Below, piece after piece: positions 8,449 to 16,978 of a stretch of DNA of 64,000 bases (its first letter is position 1; every line of letters starts with the position of its first letter). The DNA is from CAWKGV01 sp963849305 (GTDB lineage: Bacteria > Pseudomonadota > Alphaproteobacteria > Acetobacterales > Acetobacteraceae), in contig CAWKGV010000022.1 in assembly GCA_963849305.1 (NCBI GenBank), positions 248,001 through 312,000 on the forward strand, read 5' to 3'. The translations under genes were made by a program, and so were the position numbers. The notes beneath the pieces were generated by a model. It did no database searches. It was not told the origin of the DNA and was given only the letters and a program-made list of their open reading frames with translations.

Positions 8449-9425
8449 CGATAGGGATCGGCCTTGGTCAGATAGTCCCGCACGTAGCGGCGGATGCCGT
8501 CCTCGAGCGGCGTGAACTGCCCTCCGTAGCCCGCTGCGCGCAGTCGCTCAATGCTCGCCTGGGTGAAGGATTGGTACTGCGCTCGCAGGCCTGGCGGCAT
8601 GTCGATGAACTCGACCCGGCGCGGGACACCCGCAGCATCGCAGACGGCATGCGCCAGGTCGAGATACGTGCGCGCCCGACCGGTGCCGACATTGAACAGC
8701 CCGCTGACGGCCGGGTGGTCCAGCAGCCAGAGCATCACCTCGATCGCGTCGCTCACCCAGATGAAGTCGCGGGCCTGGCCGCCGTCGGCGAGGCCGGGCC
8801 GGTCGGAGCGAAACAGGCGTGGCGCTTGGCCGGACGCCAGCTCGTCATGCTTGATCTTCGCCACCGAGACCATTGGTCCCTTGTGGTACTCGTTCGGGCC
8901 ATAGACGTTGAAGAACTTGAGACCCGCCCATTGCGGCGGGCGGGGCTCGCCGGCCGCAAGCATCCCGGCCACGCGTAGGTCGAAGGCGTGCTTGGTCCAG
9001 CCATAGAGATTCAGCGGGCGCAGGCGCTTTAGTGCTTGGACCGAAGCATCATCCTCGAAGCCCGGGGCGCCGTCACCGTAGGTGGCGGCCGAGGAGGCAT
9101 ACACGAACCGCACGCCGCGCGCGGCGCACCAGCGCCAGATGCGCAGCGGCAACTCGACGTTGGTGGCCCAGGCCAGGTCGCCGTCCGAGGTCGTGGTATC
9201 GCTGATCGCTCCGAGGTGAAACAACACCTCCAGCGGCGGGTGGGTGGCGAGGAAGGCGTCAAGCTCCTCGGGTGCGATCAGCCTGCCCGGCGGGTGCTTG
9301 GCCAGGTTGCGCCATTTGCCCTCGGTGCCTAGCCGATCGACCACAATGGTCTCGACGGCGCGCGCGAAAAGGGCGCCATGCAGGTTGGAGCCGATGAATC
9401 CGGCGCCTCCGGTGACCATCATCAT
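8445..9425 (-). CDS. hldD: ADP-L-glycero-D-manno-heptose 6-epimerase
   Basis: 326 residues, the expected length. It epimerises ADP-D-glycero-manno-heptose to the L-glycero form for the lipopolysaccharide inner core. An extended SDR fold is seen: NADP-binding VTGGAGFIGSN (4-14), catalytic YASSAATYG Ser, and YxxxK as LYGWTKHAF (Tyr141/Lys145). FFNVYGPNEYHKG and RDFIWVSD are typical of HldD/RfaD. It is the first gene of the minus-strand envelope operon, since the next gene upstream points the other way. Three Met codons in a row (MMMVTGG) leave the exact start uncertain by two codons. Confidence 0.95.
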   Translation of the reverse strand: MMMVTGGAGFIGSNLHGALFARAVETIVVDRLGTEGKWRNLAKHPPGRLIAPEELDAFLATHPPLEVLFHLGAISDTTTSDGDLAWATNVELPLRIWRWCAARGVRFVYASSAATYGDGAPGFEDDASVQALKRLRPLNLYGWTKHAFDLRVAGMLAAGEPRPPQWAGLKFFNVYGPNEYHKGPMVSVAKIKHDELASGQAPRLFRSDRPGLADGGQARDFIWVSDAIEVMLWLLDHPAVSGLFNVGTGRARTYLDLAHAVCDAAGVPRRVEFIDMPPGLRAQYQSFTQASIERLRAAGYGGQFTPLEDGIRRYVRDYLTKADPYR

Positions 9426-9512
9426 TGGCGCGGCTTATAGGGGCACTGCCGCACGGGCGGCCAGAGGGCGTGCCTGAAGGGGTGCCCGAGTTGAGCAGGA
9501 AAGGGAGCCCGC

Positions 9513-9824
9513 ATGGCGGAGCGGCCGAAATTTTTCGACGATCTTGCCGGCGTTGCCGGCGGCGCGATCTCCGCGTTCGCGGGATTGCGCGAGGAGGCGG
9601 AGGCGATGATCCGCTCCCGCCTGGACGAGATGCTTCGCCGGCTCGACTTGGTGCGCCGCGAGGAGATGGAGGCGGTGCAGGAGATGGCGGCCAACGCCCG
9701 GTCCGGCCAGGAAATGGCCGAGTCGCGGCTGGCCGACGCCCTGGCGCGACTCGCCGCGCTGGAGGCCCGGGTGGCGGCGTTGGAGGCGGAGGGCCGCCGC
9801 CCGGAGCCGGCAGCCGCGCCCTGA
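9513..9824 (+). CDS. ubiK: Ubiquinone biosynthesis accessory factor UbiK family (DUF526/BMFP) protein
   Basis: 103 residues. It has an amphipathic N-terminal helix (KFFDDLAGVAGGAISAFAGLREE), a central helix with RSRLDEMLRRLDLV and a C-terminal coiled coil (LADALARLAALEARVAALEAE). This matches the YqiC/UbiK family, which promotes aerobic ubiquinone synthesis with UbiJ and binds membranes as a trimer. Start ATG 9513 has AGGAAAGGGAG just upstream. It is divergent from hldD with about 90 bases between them. The symbol is by homology of architecture; function in this organism is inferred. Confidence 0.85.
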   Translation: MAERPKFFDDLAGVAGGAISAFAGLREEAEAMIRSRLDEMLRRLDLVRREEMEAVQEMAANARSGQEMAESRLADALARLAALEARVAALEAEGRRPEPAAAP

Positions 9825-9990
9825 ACCAGGCATTCCTGCTACTTTAGGATAGGAACCGGCGCGAACTCGGGCCATCTCGCTTGCGGTGCAACAGGCCCAA
9901 TCGCTAGGCTAGGCGGTGTGGCTTCCACGGGCTCGGATCCCGGGTACTGACCCTGCCCGCCCGGACTTCCTCCAGATTGGGAGACCCCGT

Positions 9991-10497
9991 ATGTCCGCCA
10001 CGACCACGACAACCGACCTCGACGCCGCGGCCAACCCGCTCGATGTGCTGGAGCAGATCATCGTCGCCAACGACTGGGCCTTCGACCGGCGCAGCGACTG
10101 CGAGATGGCCGCCGAGGCGCCGGGCCGGTGGTGCGATTACGGGCTCTTTTTCAACTGGTCCCACGAGATCAGTGCCATGCACTTCACCTGCGCCTTCGAC
10201 CTGAAGATTCCCGCGAAGCGGCGCGCCGCCCTTTACGAGTTGCTGGCGTTAGCCAACGAGCGGCTGTGGATCGGCCATTTCGGTATGGAACCGGATGGCG
10301 GGATGCCGGTGTTCCGGCACGCCATGCTGCTGCGCGGGGCTCCTGGCGCTTCGTCCGAGAGCCTGGAGGACATGGTCGATATCGCGCTCACCGAGTGCGA
10401 GCGGTTCTTTCCGGCGTTCCAGTTCGTCCTCTGGGGCGGCAAGACGCCGCGAGCGGCGCTGGACGCGGCCATGTTGGAGTGCGTCGGCGAGGCATGA
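9991..10497 (+). CDS. YbjN domain-containing protein
   Basis: 168 residues, cytosolic. The sequence has the YbjN/type III secretion chaperone-like fold pattern common in Rhodospirillales: NPLDVLEQIIVANDWAFDRRSD, DYGLFFNWSHEISAMHFTCAFDLKIP, ALYELLALANERLWIGHFG and the closing FFPAFQFVLWGGKTPRAALDAAML. The start ATG 9991 is preceded by GGGAGA, which favours it over an in-frame codon 25 residues upstream. Its stop overlaps the proC start (ATGA), so the two are co-translated; this pairing is common in the group. The biochemical role is unknown; in E. coli YbjN affects motility and stress regulation. Confidence 0.82.
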   Translation: MSATTTTTDLDAAANPLDVLEQIIVANDWAFDRRSDCEMAAEAPGRWCDYGLFFNWSHEISAMHFTCAFDLKIPAKRRAALYELLALANERLWIGHFGMEPDGGMPVFRHAMLLRGAPGASSESLEDMVDIALTECERFFPAFQFVLWGGKTPRAALDAAMLECVGEA

Positions 10498-11318
10498 GCG
10501 AGGTACCCCTCGCCGGCTTGATCCCGCCCATTCTATTGGTCGGTTGTGGCCGGATGGGCGGGGCGATGCTGGCCGGATGGCGCGAGCGCGGCTTGGCGCC
10601 TTCCTGGGCGGTGGATCCAGCGCCGGCGGCTTCTGCCCAGGCGGGACCGGGGCTTGCGGTACTCGCCGCCTCATCGGGCGTCCCGGCGGGGTTCAATCCG
10701 GCCGCCGTGGTGTTCGCGGTCAAGCCGCAAAACGCGGCCGCGACGCTGCCCGCCTACCGGGGATTCGCCGGCCGAGCGGTGTTCCTGTCCATCATGGCGG
10801 GCCGCACGATTGCGGGGATACAAGCTCTGTTGGGTCCGCAGGCGCAGGTGGTGCGGGCCATGCCGAACGCCCCGGCCGCGGTCCGGCAGGGCGTTACCGT
10901 CGCGTGTGCCGGCCCGGACGTAACGGTGGCTCAGCGCGCGTTGTGCGAAGATCTGTTGCGGGCGATTGGCGCCGTGGCCTGGGTGGAGGACGAGGGGCTG
11001 CTCGATCCGGTAACCGCGGTCTCCGGCAGCGGCCCGGCTTATGTTTTCTTGTTGGCCGAGCTGCTGGAGCAGGCCGCCCGGGAGCAGGGCATCCAGCCCG
11101 ATCTCGCGCGGCTGCTGGCCCGCCAGACCGTGGCCGGGTCCGGGGCGCTGCTGGCGGCGAGCCCGGAGGACGCCGCGGCGCTCCGTCAGGGGGTCACCAG
11201 TCCCGGCGGCACGACCGAGCGAGCATTGGCCGTGTTGATGGCAACCGAGGCCTGGCCCGCCGCCGTCAGCCGGGCCGTCGCCGCCGCGACGGTCCGCTCC
11301 CGCGAACTGGCCGGTTGA
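10494..11318 (+). CDS. proC: Pyrroline-5-carboxylate reductase
   Basis: 274 residues. It catalyses the last step of proline synthesis, NAD(P)H reduction of P5C. The N-terminal Rossmann motif is ILLVGCGRMGGAML (about 13-26). Further signatures are FAVKPQ, the RAMPNAPAAVRQGVT segment, and the P5CR signature at GSGPAYVFLLAE and QGVTSPGGTTERAL. Start ATG overlaps the upstream stop by four bases. The opposite reaction direction is represented elsewhere in the window by putA, which breaks proline down. Confidence 0.96.
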   Translation: MSEVPLAGLIPPILLVGCGRMGGAMLAGWRERGLAPSWAVDPAPAASAQAGPGLAVLAASSGVPAGFNPAAVVFAVKPQNAAATLPAYRGFAGRAVFLSIMAGRTIAGIQALLGPQAQVVRAMPNAPAAVRQGVTVACAGPDVTVAQRALCEDLLRAIGAVAWVEDEGLLDPVTAVSGSGPAYVFLLAELLEQAAREQGIQPDLARLLARQTVAGSGALLAASPEDAAALRQGVTSPGGTTERALAVLMATEAWPAAVSRAVAAATVRSRELAG

Positions 11319-11361
11319 GGGAATTCTGGCCCAAAACGAATTTTGCCCTGGCTTCCTCGAC

Positions 11362-12411
11362 TTATGTCGCTAGTGCCGCGTTGCCAGCGAAGGCTGGCAT
11401 CACCTCCTGCGCAAACAGTCGCAGTGAGCGAAGCGCTTGCTGGTTGGGCAAAGTGCCCCAGGCGAACGAACAAATCACGTAGTTGCACCCACTCGTTTCC
11501 ACCAGCCTGCCCATCTGCTCGCGGACGCGCGCGGGTGACCCGAAGAGCACCGTCTCGTATTGCGTGGCTGTCTCCCACGCGAAGAGACCATCCACACTGT
11601 GGTCATTGTGGTCGTGCCACAATTTGGTAATCGAGCGGTACCAGTCCTCATGGGCGGCGCGCGTGGCCGCGAGGGCCTCGTCGTCGGTTTCGGCCACGAT
11701 AACTTGGCGCACGATACCCACCTTGGGTATTGCGACATGGCCGTTGAGCCGGCCCGGGTCGTGACGGTGTGGCTCCCAAGTCCGCCAGTACGTATCGACG
11801 TGCTCGCGCACGGCGGCAGCCGGGCCCAGGCCAACGAAATTGAAACCGTGTCGGGCCGCATACTGGATGCTCTCCGGGTTGTGCGTCGGGTACCATAGCG
11901 GCGGGTAAGGCTGCTGACAGGGCTGCAATTCCATCGGCACATCATGGTACTGGTAATGAGCGCCCTCGAACGTCAACCGGCTGTTGGTCAACCCGGCCAG
12001 GAGCACCGTCAGCCCCTCGTTGAAGATTGCCCGCGTGCCGGCGGGATCGACACCGAAATAGCCCAGCTCGTAGGGAGAGACGCCGCGGCCGACGCCCAGT
12101 TCCAGCCTACCGCCGGAGAGCTGGTCCAGCATGCAGACTTCTTCGATGAGCCTCAGGGGATTGTATAGCGGCAGCAGATAGACAAGCGGTCCGAGGCGAA
12201 TTCGCCGCGTGCGCTGAGCGGCAGCGGAGAGGAACAGGGCAGGCGACGGCGCCATGCCGAGCGGGGTCGCGTGGTGCTCCGCAAGATGATAGCAGAAGAA
12301 GCCGGCCGCATCCGCCGCTTCTAGGAGCTGCAACCGGTCTTCGTAGAGCTGGCGCAAGTGCGCGTTGCCGCGATCGATCCAATCGAACAATCCAAATTCT
12401 ACCTGAGCCAT
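11362..12411 (-). CDS. LLM-class (luciferase-like) flavin-dependent oxidoreductase
   Basis: 349 residues, a TIM-barrel luciferase-like monooxygenase. Visible features include FGLFDWIDRG, AADAAGFFCYHLAEHHATPLGMAPSPALFL, IRLGPLVYLLPLYNPLRLIEEVCMLDQLSGGRLELGVGRG (the classic LLM core) and PPLWYPTHNPESIQYAARHGFNFVGLG. It uses FMNH2 or F420-type cofactors in the superfamily; FMN is likelier in an alphaproteobacterium. The substrate is unknown. It converges on proC with a 43-base gap and stands alone on its strand. Confidence 0.87.
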   Translation of the reverse strand: MAQVEFGLFDWIDRGNAHLRQLYEDRLQLLEAADAAGFFCYHLAEHHATPLGMAPSPALFLSAAAQRTRRIRLGPLVYLLPLYNPLRLIEEVCMLDQLSGGRLELGVGRGVSPYELGYFGVDPAGTRAIFNEGLTVLLAGLTNSRLTFEGAHYQYHDVPMELQPCQQPYPPLWYPTHNPESIQYAARHGFNFVGLGPAAAVREHVDTYWRTWEPHRHDPGRLNGHVAIPKVGIVRQVIVAETDDEALAATRAAHEDWYRSITKLWHDHNDHSVDGLFAWETATQYETVLFGSPARVREQMGRLVETSGCNYVICSFAWGTLPNQQALRSLRLFAQEVMPAFAGNAALAT

Positions 12412-12750
12412 GCGGTCATCCCCCCTCTCGCCATTGCATGTGGCTTCAACTACGGCTCTCTTCTCACAGCCTTGCTATTCGGCTTTGAGAGAGCTTCAGC
12501 CTTTGTGTACGCGCTGCCGCTCTCATCCCCATGCCCGCGCTCGATGCGGGCGTCCAACGTAGCGCCCGTGCTGGACGAACCTTTCGTTGGATCGCCGGGT
12601 CAAAGCCCGGTGATGATGATGCGAAACAAACCCGCTTCCCGGTATGCCTGAGCCGGCTAGGCATCCGCTGAGCCCTTCAGTGCGCCGCTCCCAACGTGGA
12701 CCCCGTACGCGTCTCTCGTAAAGTCCGAGAGCGGGTCCGTCCGCTCCCCG
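12412..12750. other. 339-base non-coding stretch with small palindromes
   Basis: No convincing gene on either strand. It lies upstream of the luciferase-like gene and downstream of the penicillin-binding protein gene, both on the minus strand. It holds the REP-like palindrome at 12591-12614 and a looser inverted pair (CGTCCA / TGGACG, about 12551-12576). A promoter for the luciferase-like gene must lie here, but I cannot place it. Confidence 0.5.
12591..12614. repeat. REP-like palindrome
   Basis: ATCGCCGGG (12591-12599) and CCCGGTGAT (12606-12614) pair across a six-base loop, TCAAAG, with one G-T pair. The element resembles the dispersed palindromes built on CCGGGTCAAGCCCGG that sit between genes in many alphaproteobacteria. 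A possible mRNA-end or REP function is inferred. Confidence 0.6.
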
Positions 12751-14562
12751 TCACGAGCCTCCAACAATGTCATGAAACAGCCGTGCCGGCAGAGTGCCGC
12801 CGAGCACGCCCGTCATCGGCTGACCCCCGTCGTTGCCGAGCCAGATCCCGATGACCATGCCTTTGCTCCAGCCGATGAACCAGGCGTCGCGGGAGTCCTG
12901 CGTGGTGCCGGTCTTGCCCGCGACCTGGCGCCCGAACACGGCCGCCTGCCGGCCAGTTCCGCGCGCGACAACGGCGGCCAGCATCCGCGCCATCATGCGG
13001 GCAAGCTCCGGGTCGATGACCTGCACCGGCGCCGGGATCGCGGCGGCCGCTGTGCGGCCCTCGGCGGTGACGGCGGCGAGCCCAAAGGGCGTGATCCGGC
13101 GGCCGCCGTTGAAGAACGGCGCATAAGCGGCGGTCAGCTCGATCAGGCTCACCTCGCCGGTACCGAGCGCCAGCGAGGCGTCGTCCGGGAGTTTATCCCG
13201 GATGCCGAGCCGTGCCGCCACCGCGGCGACCGGGCGCGGCCCGCCCGCCCTGAGCAACAGGCGGACGGCGGCGGTATTGACCGACTGGGCGAGCGCGTCC
13301 TCGACCGACATTTCGCCCTGGTAGCGGTGCTCGAAATTCTCCGGGCTCCAGTGGCCGAGACGAATCGGCGCATCCAGTACCCTGTCGTCGGGCCGGACTC
13401 CCCGTTCCAACGAGGCAAGCCAGACGAACGGCTTGAAGGCCGAGCCCGGCTGCCGGCGCGCCAGGGTCGCGCGGTTGTAAGAGGCGCCCCGGTAATCGCG
13501 CCCGCCTACCATCGCGCGCACCGCGCCGCTCGCGGCATCGAGCGCCACGACTGCGCCTTGCGTGACCCCGTGGGGAGCGCCCGCGCCGTTCAACAGTGCG
13601 TCCAGGCGGGATTCGGCCACGGATTGCAGCCTCGGGTCGAGCGTGGTGCGCAGGATCGCATCTTCGTCCGGTGGGAGGAGGGGGTCCGCGTGGCTCGCCG
13701 CCCAGTCGGCGAACCAGCCAGCCGCCGAGACCTGTAGTGCGGAGAAGGCGATGCGTGGCGCGGCTCGGGCCGCGTCGACGGCTGTGATGGCACGGCTGGC
13801 GACCATCGCGGTCAGCACCTCGCGCCCGCGGGACGCCGCGGCTTCGGGATCGGCGCGCGGATTGAACCGCGAGGGCGCGCGGGGCAGCCCGACCAGGACG
13901 GCGGCCTGCCAGAGCGTGAGCCGGCGGGCGGAGACCCCGAAATAGAGCCGCGCGGCGGCGTCGATGCCCCAGGCGCCGGAACCGAAATAGACGCGGTTCA
14001 GCCAGATCTCCAGGATCTGCGGCTTGCTGAAGTGGCTCTCCAGCCAAAACGTCAGCAGCAGCTCCTGCACCTTGCGGCGGAAGGTGCGGGAGTTGCTGAG
14101 GAACAGGTTCTTCGCGACCTGCTGGGTAATCGTGGACCCGCCCTGCGCGATCCGCAGCCGGACGAGATCGGTCAGCGCCGCCCGGGCCATCCCGATCGGG
14201 TCGATGCCCGGCTCGCGCCAGAACCGCCGGTCTTCGATCGCGACCGCCGCCTCGGGCACGTAACTCGGCAGGTCGCGCAGGTGGAGCGTGTTGCCGACGA
14301 CATCGCCGTAAGTCGCGAAGATCCGGCCGGTCGCGTCCTCCAGCCTGAGGCTCGGGCGGCGGGCTGCATCGAGCGCGCTGTCCGGGCGGGGCAGATCGCG
14401 AGCGAACCAGAGCACGGAAGCGCCGAGCACGAGCGCGGCCCAGATCGCGCCGATTAGCGCGAGGCGCAGCAGGCGGAACCGGGCGCGGGGAGGGGTACGG
14501 GCGAGGTCGGCCGGTGGCGGGGGGGCGTGGTGGGCGGCGGGCGAGAGGTGGGCGCGCGACAT
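12751..14562 (-). CDS. Bifunctional class A penicillin-binding protein (transglycosylase/transpeptidase)
   Basis: 603 residues. One membrane anchor (about 31-53) is followed by a GT51 glycosyltransferase domain with the catalytic Glu110 in AIEDRRFW and the QGGSTITQQVAKN motif (140-152). The transpeptidase domain has SxxK at Ser374-Lys377 (PGSAFKPF), SVN at 427-429 and KTGTT at 550-554, so both activities look intact. It polymerises and cross-links peptidoglycan in the periplasm. Length and the short proline-rich N-terminus fit the compact PBP1-type found in Acetobacteraceae; the exact subclass (1a, 1b or 1c) is uncertain. Confidence 0.93.
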   Translation of the reverse strand: MSRAHLSPAAHHAPPPPADLARTPPRARFRLLRLALIGAIWAALVLGASVLWFARDLPRPDSALDAARRPSLRLEDATGRIFATYGDVVGNTLHLRDLPSYVPEAAVAIEDRRFWREPGIDPIGMARAALTDLVRLRIAQGGSTITQQVAKNLFLSNSRTFRRKVQELLLTFWLESHFSKPQILEIWLNRVYFGSGAWGIDAAARLYFGVSARRLTLWQAAVLVGLPRAPSRFNPRADPEAAASRGREVLTAMVASRAITAVDAARAAPRIAFSALQVSAAGWFADWAASHADPLLPPDEDAILRTTLDPRLQSVAESRLDALLNGAGAPHGVTQGAVVALDAASGAVRAMVGGRDYRGASYNRATLARRQPGSAFKPFVWLASLERGVRPDDRVLDAPIRLGHWSPENFEHRYQGEMSVEDALAQSVNTAAVRLLLRAGGPRPVAAVAARLGIRDKLPDDASLALGTGEVSLIELTAAYAPFFNGGRRITPFGLAAVTAEGRTAAAAIPAPVQVIDPELARMMARMLAAVVARGTGRQAAVFGRQVAGKTGTTQDSRDAWFIGWSKGMVIGIWLGNDGGQPMTGVLGGTLPARLFHDIVGGS

Positions 14563-14695
14563 CGGGGACTCCGGGCGGGCAGCCCGGCGCGAGTGTTACG
14601 GATTCAACCCGAGCAACGGAAGCGTCGCCAGCTTCAAGGCGGTTGCGGCGACCCGATTGGCTGCGCAGAGTGCGCCCGGAGCAACGGGGGGCGGA

Positions 14696-15613
14696 ATGCG
14701 CGGGCTGTTCCTGGATGCCGTGGATGATCTGGGCGAGGTGTTCCGCCGGGTGTCGCGGCCCGACGACCCGCCAGTGGTGGTGAACGAGCAGGCGGAGGTA
14801 GCGGCGGCGGAACTGCCGGGGCTACTGGCCGGCTACGATTTCGTGCTGGACGACCACAGCCAGATGCCGACCGAGGCGATGCGTGCCTGCGCGGGGCTGC
14901 GGCACATCATCTTCCTCGGCACCGGGGCGCGCAGCTACATGAACCCCGAGGAGCTGGCGGCGCTCGGGATCACCGTCCATACCATCAAGGGCTACGGCGA
15001 CACGGCGGTGGCCGAGCACGCCATCGCCCTAATGTGGGCGGCGGCCCGGGGCGTCGCGCGGATGGACCGGGGGGTGCGCGCGGGCGAGTGGCTACGTAGC
15101 GAGGGCACGCAGCTCACCGGCAAGACGCTGGGCCTGCTCGGCTTTGGGGGCATCGCGGCCGAGGTGGCGCGGATCGCCGCCGGCTCGGGGATGCGGGTGC
15201 TGGCCTGGAATCGCTCGCCCAAATCGGCGCCGGGCGTGGCCTTCGTCGATCTCGATACGCTACTCGCGGAGAGCCACGTGCTCTCGGTCCACCTGCTGCT
15301 GACCGATGAGACGCGGTTGTTCCTCAGTGCGGAGCGATTGGCCAAGGCGCGGAAAGGGGCGATCCTGGTGAACACGGCGCGCGGGGCGCTGGTCGACGAG
15401 ACGGCGCTGATCGCGGCGCTCGGGAGCGGACGCATGGGCCATGCGGCGCTCGACGTGTTCGCGACCGAGCCGCTGCCGGCCGGCCATGAGCTGACCCGGC
15501 TAGACAACGTCACGCTCACCGCCCACAGCGCCTTTCGCACGCTCGAGGCTTGCGAGACCCTGCTCCGCCGGGCGATGGACATCGCCAGGGCGGTTGTGTC
15601 GGGCACATACTGA
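14696..15613 (+). CDS. D-isomer-specific 2-hydroxyacid dehydrogenase
   Basis: 305 residues, with catalytic and NAD-binding domains of the formate/glycerate dehydrogenase fold. The Rossmann motif is LGLLGFGGIAAEV (about 145-157). Catalytic residues are Arg229 (NTARGALVDE), Glu258 (DVFATEPLP) and His277 (TLTAHSAF). It interconverts 2-oxo and D-2-hydroxy acids with NAD(P)H; the particular acid cannot be told. Start ATG 14696 follows a strong GGGGGGCGGA. An in-frame start 13 codons upstream lacks a better signal. Confidence 0.88.
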   Translation: MRGLFLDAVDDLGEVFRRVSRPDDPPVVVNEQAEVAAAELPGLLAGYDFVLDDHSQMPTEAMRACAGLRHIIFLGTGARSYMNPEELAALGITVHTIKGYGDTAVAEHAIALMWAAARGVARMDRGVRAGEWLRSEGTQLTGKTLGLLGFGGIAAEVARIAAGSGMRVLAWNRSPKSAPGVAFVDLDTLLAESHVLSVHLLLTDETRLFLSAERLAKARKGAILVNTARGALVDETALIAALGSGRMGHAALDVFATEPLPAGHELTRLDNVTLTAHSAFRTLEACETLLRRAMDIARAVVSGTY

Positions 15614-15650
15614 GACCTAAAAATCCGTGAGTTGCATTTACGAAGGTTCT

Positions 15651-15668
15651 GGTACAAGTTCTCGTACA
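15651..15668. promoter_or_regulatory. Putative YefM-YoeB operator
   Basis: GGTACA (15651-15656) and CGTACA (15663-15668) lie 12 bases apart centre to centre, just upstream of the antitoxin gene's AAGGAGG (15679-15685). In E. coli the YefM-YoeB complex binds two TGTACA-core palindromes also spaced 12 bases. Position, core and spacing fit autorepression of this operon. Confidence 0.65.
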
Positions 15669-15690
15669 GTCCGCGCCTAAGGAGGCCATC

Positions 15691-15966
15691 ATGTCATGCG
15701 TCAGCTACAGTGAGCTGCGCCAGAACCTAGCCCGCTACATGGATGAGGTGGTGGATAGCCATGCGCCCGTCATCGTCACTCGTCAGGGCGGCCGCGGCAA
15801 TGTGGTCATGATCTCCGAGGAGGAGTTCGAGGGCTGGCGGGAGACCGTCCACCTTCTGAGCAGTCCCCGGAACGCCGACCGCCTGATGCGCTCGATCCGT
15901 CAGATTGAGGCGGGAAACGGGCGCGAGCACACCCTCACCGCTGCCAAGGTCTCCGTCGAGACCTAG
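15691..15966 (+). CDS. yefM: Type II antitoxin, Phd/YefM family
   Basis: 91 residues. The N-terminal Phd/YefM DNA-binding fold reads SYSELRQNLARYMDEVVDSHAPVIVTRQGGRGNVVMISEEEFEGW (about 5-50). A charged C-terminal tail should wrap the toxin. It neutralises the downstream YoeB-type RNase and autoregulates the operon. A near-perfect AAGGAGG precedes the ATG, so the antitoxin should be made in excess. The gene begins only three bases upstream of the toxin start region and follows a candidate operator with the spacing known from E. coli. Confidence 0.92.
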   Translation: MSCVSYSELRQNLARYMDEVVDSHAPVIVTRQGGRGNVVMISEEEFEGWRETVHLLSSPRNADRLMRSIRQIEAGNGREHTLTAAKVSVET

Positions 15967-15969
15967 CCG

Positions 15970-16239
15970 TTGCGGGTCATGTTTTCGGACGAGGCCTGGG
16001 ACGATTATCTGTATTGGGCAACGAACGATCCTGCCGTCCACAAGAAGCTCAATGAGCTGATCCAGAACGCGCGGCGCACACCGCACAAAGGCTTGGGCAA
16101 GCCGGAACCGCTCAAAGGGAACTTGGCCGGTTGGTGGTCGCGCAGGATCACCGGCGAGCACAGACTGGTCTATCGCGTTGCGGGCGAGCCGGGCATGGAC
16201 CAGCGCATCGAAGTCATCCTGTGTCGCCAGCATTACTAG
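15970..16239 (+). CDS. yoeB: Type II toxin, Txe/YoeB family mRNA interferase
   Basis: About 89 residues from a TTG at 15970; an ATG three codons further (15979) is an alternative start. It is a RelE-superfamily ribosome-dependent RNase. The signature MFSDEAWDDYLYWATNDPAVHKKLNELI is followed by GLGKPEPLKGNL with the catalytic-type Glu, RRITGEHRLVYRV with the Arg, and the terminal CRQHY with His. All three residues needed in E. coli YoeB have counterparts, so the toxin looks active. Co-transcribed with the antitoxin gene. Confidence 0.93.
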   Translation: MRVMFSDEAWDDYLYWATNDPAVHKKLNELIQNARRTPHKGLGKPEPLKGNLAGWWSRRITGEHRLVYRVAGEPGMDQRIEVILCRQHY

Positions 16240-16290
16240 CCGCGCGCCGCTGGACATCGCCAACACGGTTGCGCCAGGCTGAGCCCCTCA

Positions 16291-16370
<80 letters not shown>

Positions 16371-16447
16371 TCCACCGAATTACCACTCCTACCTCTAGCG
16401 ACACTTAGGTCTTCTTGACTCCAAGCGATTTCAGGAAAGGTCGGTCT

Positions 16448-16882
16448 TTGCTGGATGATCCTAAGGAAATCGAGCGTTCCCCTCCTGTGAGCGTGTTTCT
16501 GTGCGGAGAGAGCTATTTCGATGCTGCACAGTATTTGGAAGATGCTGTCCGGCAAAATAGATTGAGACTGCGGTTCCAAATCCAGCCCATCTATTACCTC
16601 TACCGCCATGCGATCGAACTCGTTCTCAAAGCGTTCCTAAGAGCAAAGGGCATGGATGAGAAAAAAGTCCGGCTGAAATACGGCCATCACCTCACGAGAC
16701 TATATGACGCCTGTATCCAGCACCACTGTCCACTGGATAACGATATACGTCGCCTCGCCCGTCAAGTCATTCGCCTCCTCGAAGACGCCGACTATGACCA
16801 GGGGCTTCGATACGTGAAGGTTGGGGTGAGGCGGCTACCGGATACTGGAGCCGTACGGCACAACGGAGAGGCGCTGCTCTAG
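16448..16882 (+). CDS. Hypothetical protein, HEPN-like helical fold
   Basis: About 144 residues from TTG 16448, chosen because AGGAAAGG lies eight bases upstream; an earlier in-frame TTG (16415) has no such signal. The core FQIQPIYYLYRHAIELVLKAFLRAKG followed by KYGHHLTRLYDAC is typical of HEPN-like helical proteins found in defence and toxin-antitoxin settings. The canonical RNase motif Rx4-6H is not evident. Base composition is clearly less GC-rich than its neighbours, and it lies directly behind a tRNA gene, both hints of horizontal transfer. The C-terminal part is repeated downstream in degenerate form; comparison suggests this copy ends early at a TAG where the other copy reads TCG. Confidence 0.55.
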   Translation: MLDDPKEIERSPPVSVFLCGESYFDAAQYLEDAVRQNRLRLRFQIQPIYYLYRHAIELVLKAFLRAKGMDEKKVRLKYGHHLTRLYDACIQHHCPLDNDIRRLARQVIRLLEDADYDQGLRYVKVGVRRLPDTGAVRHNGEALL

Positions 16883-16978
16883 GCAATCGCGCCCGCATGT
16901 GGTGCGACGCGGACATCGAGCGAACGCGACAAGAATGGTTCAGCGGTAGATCGGCTGTGTCCAGAATGACTGGCAGCT

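Noticed and set aside
11362..11400. Palindrome-like end of the luciferase-family gene (ATGCCAGCCTTCGCTGGCA) as a REP element inserted in the gene
   Set aside because: The encoded QEVMPAF is a normal C-terminus for this family, so the palindrome is probably coincidental.
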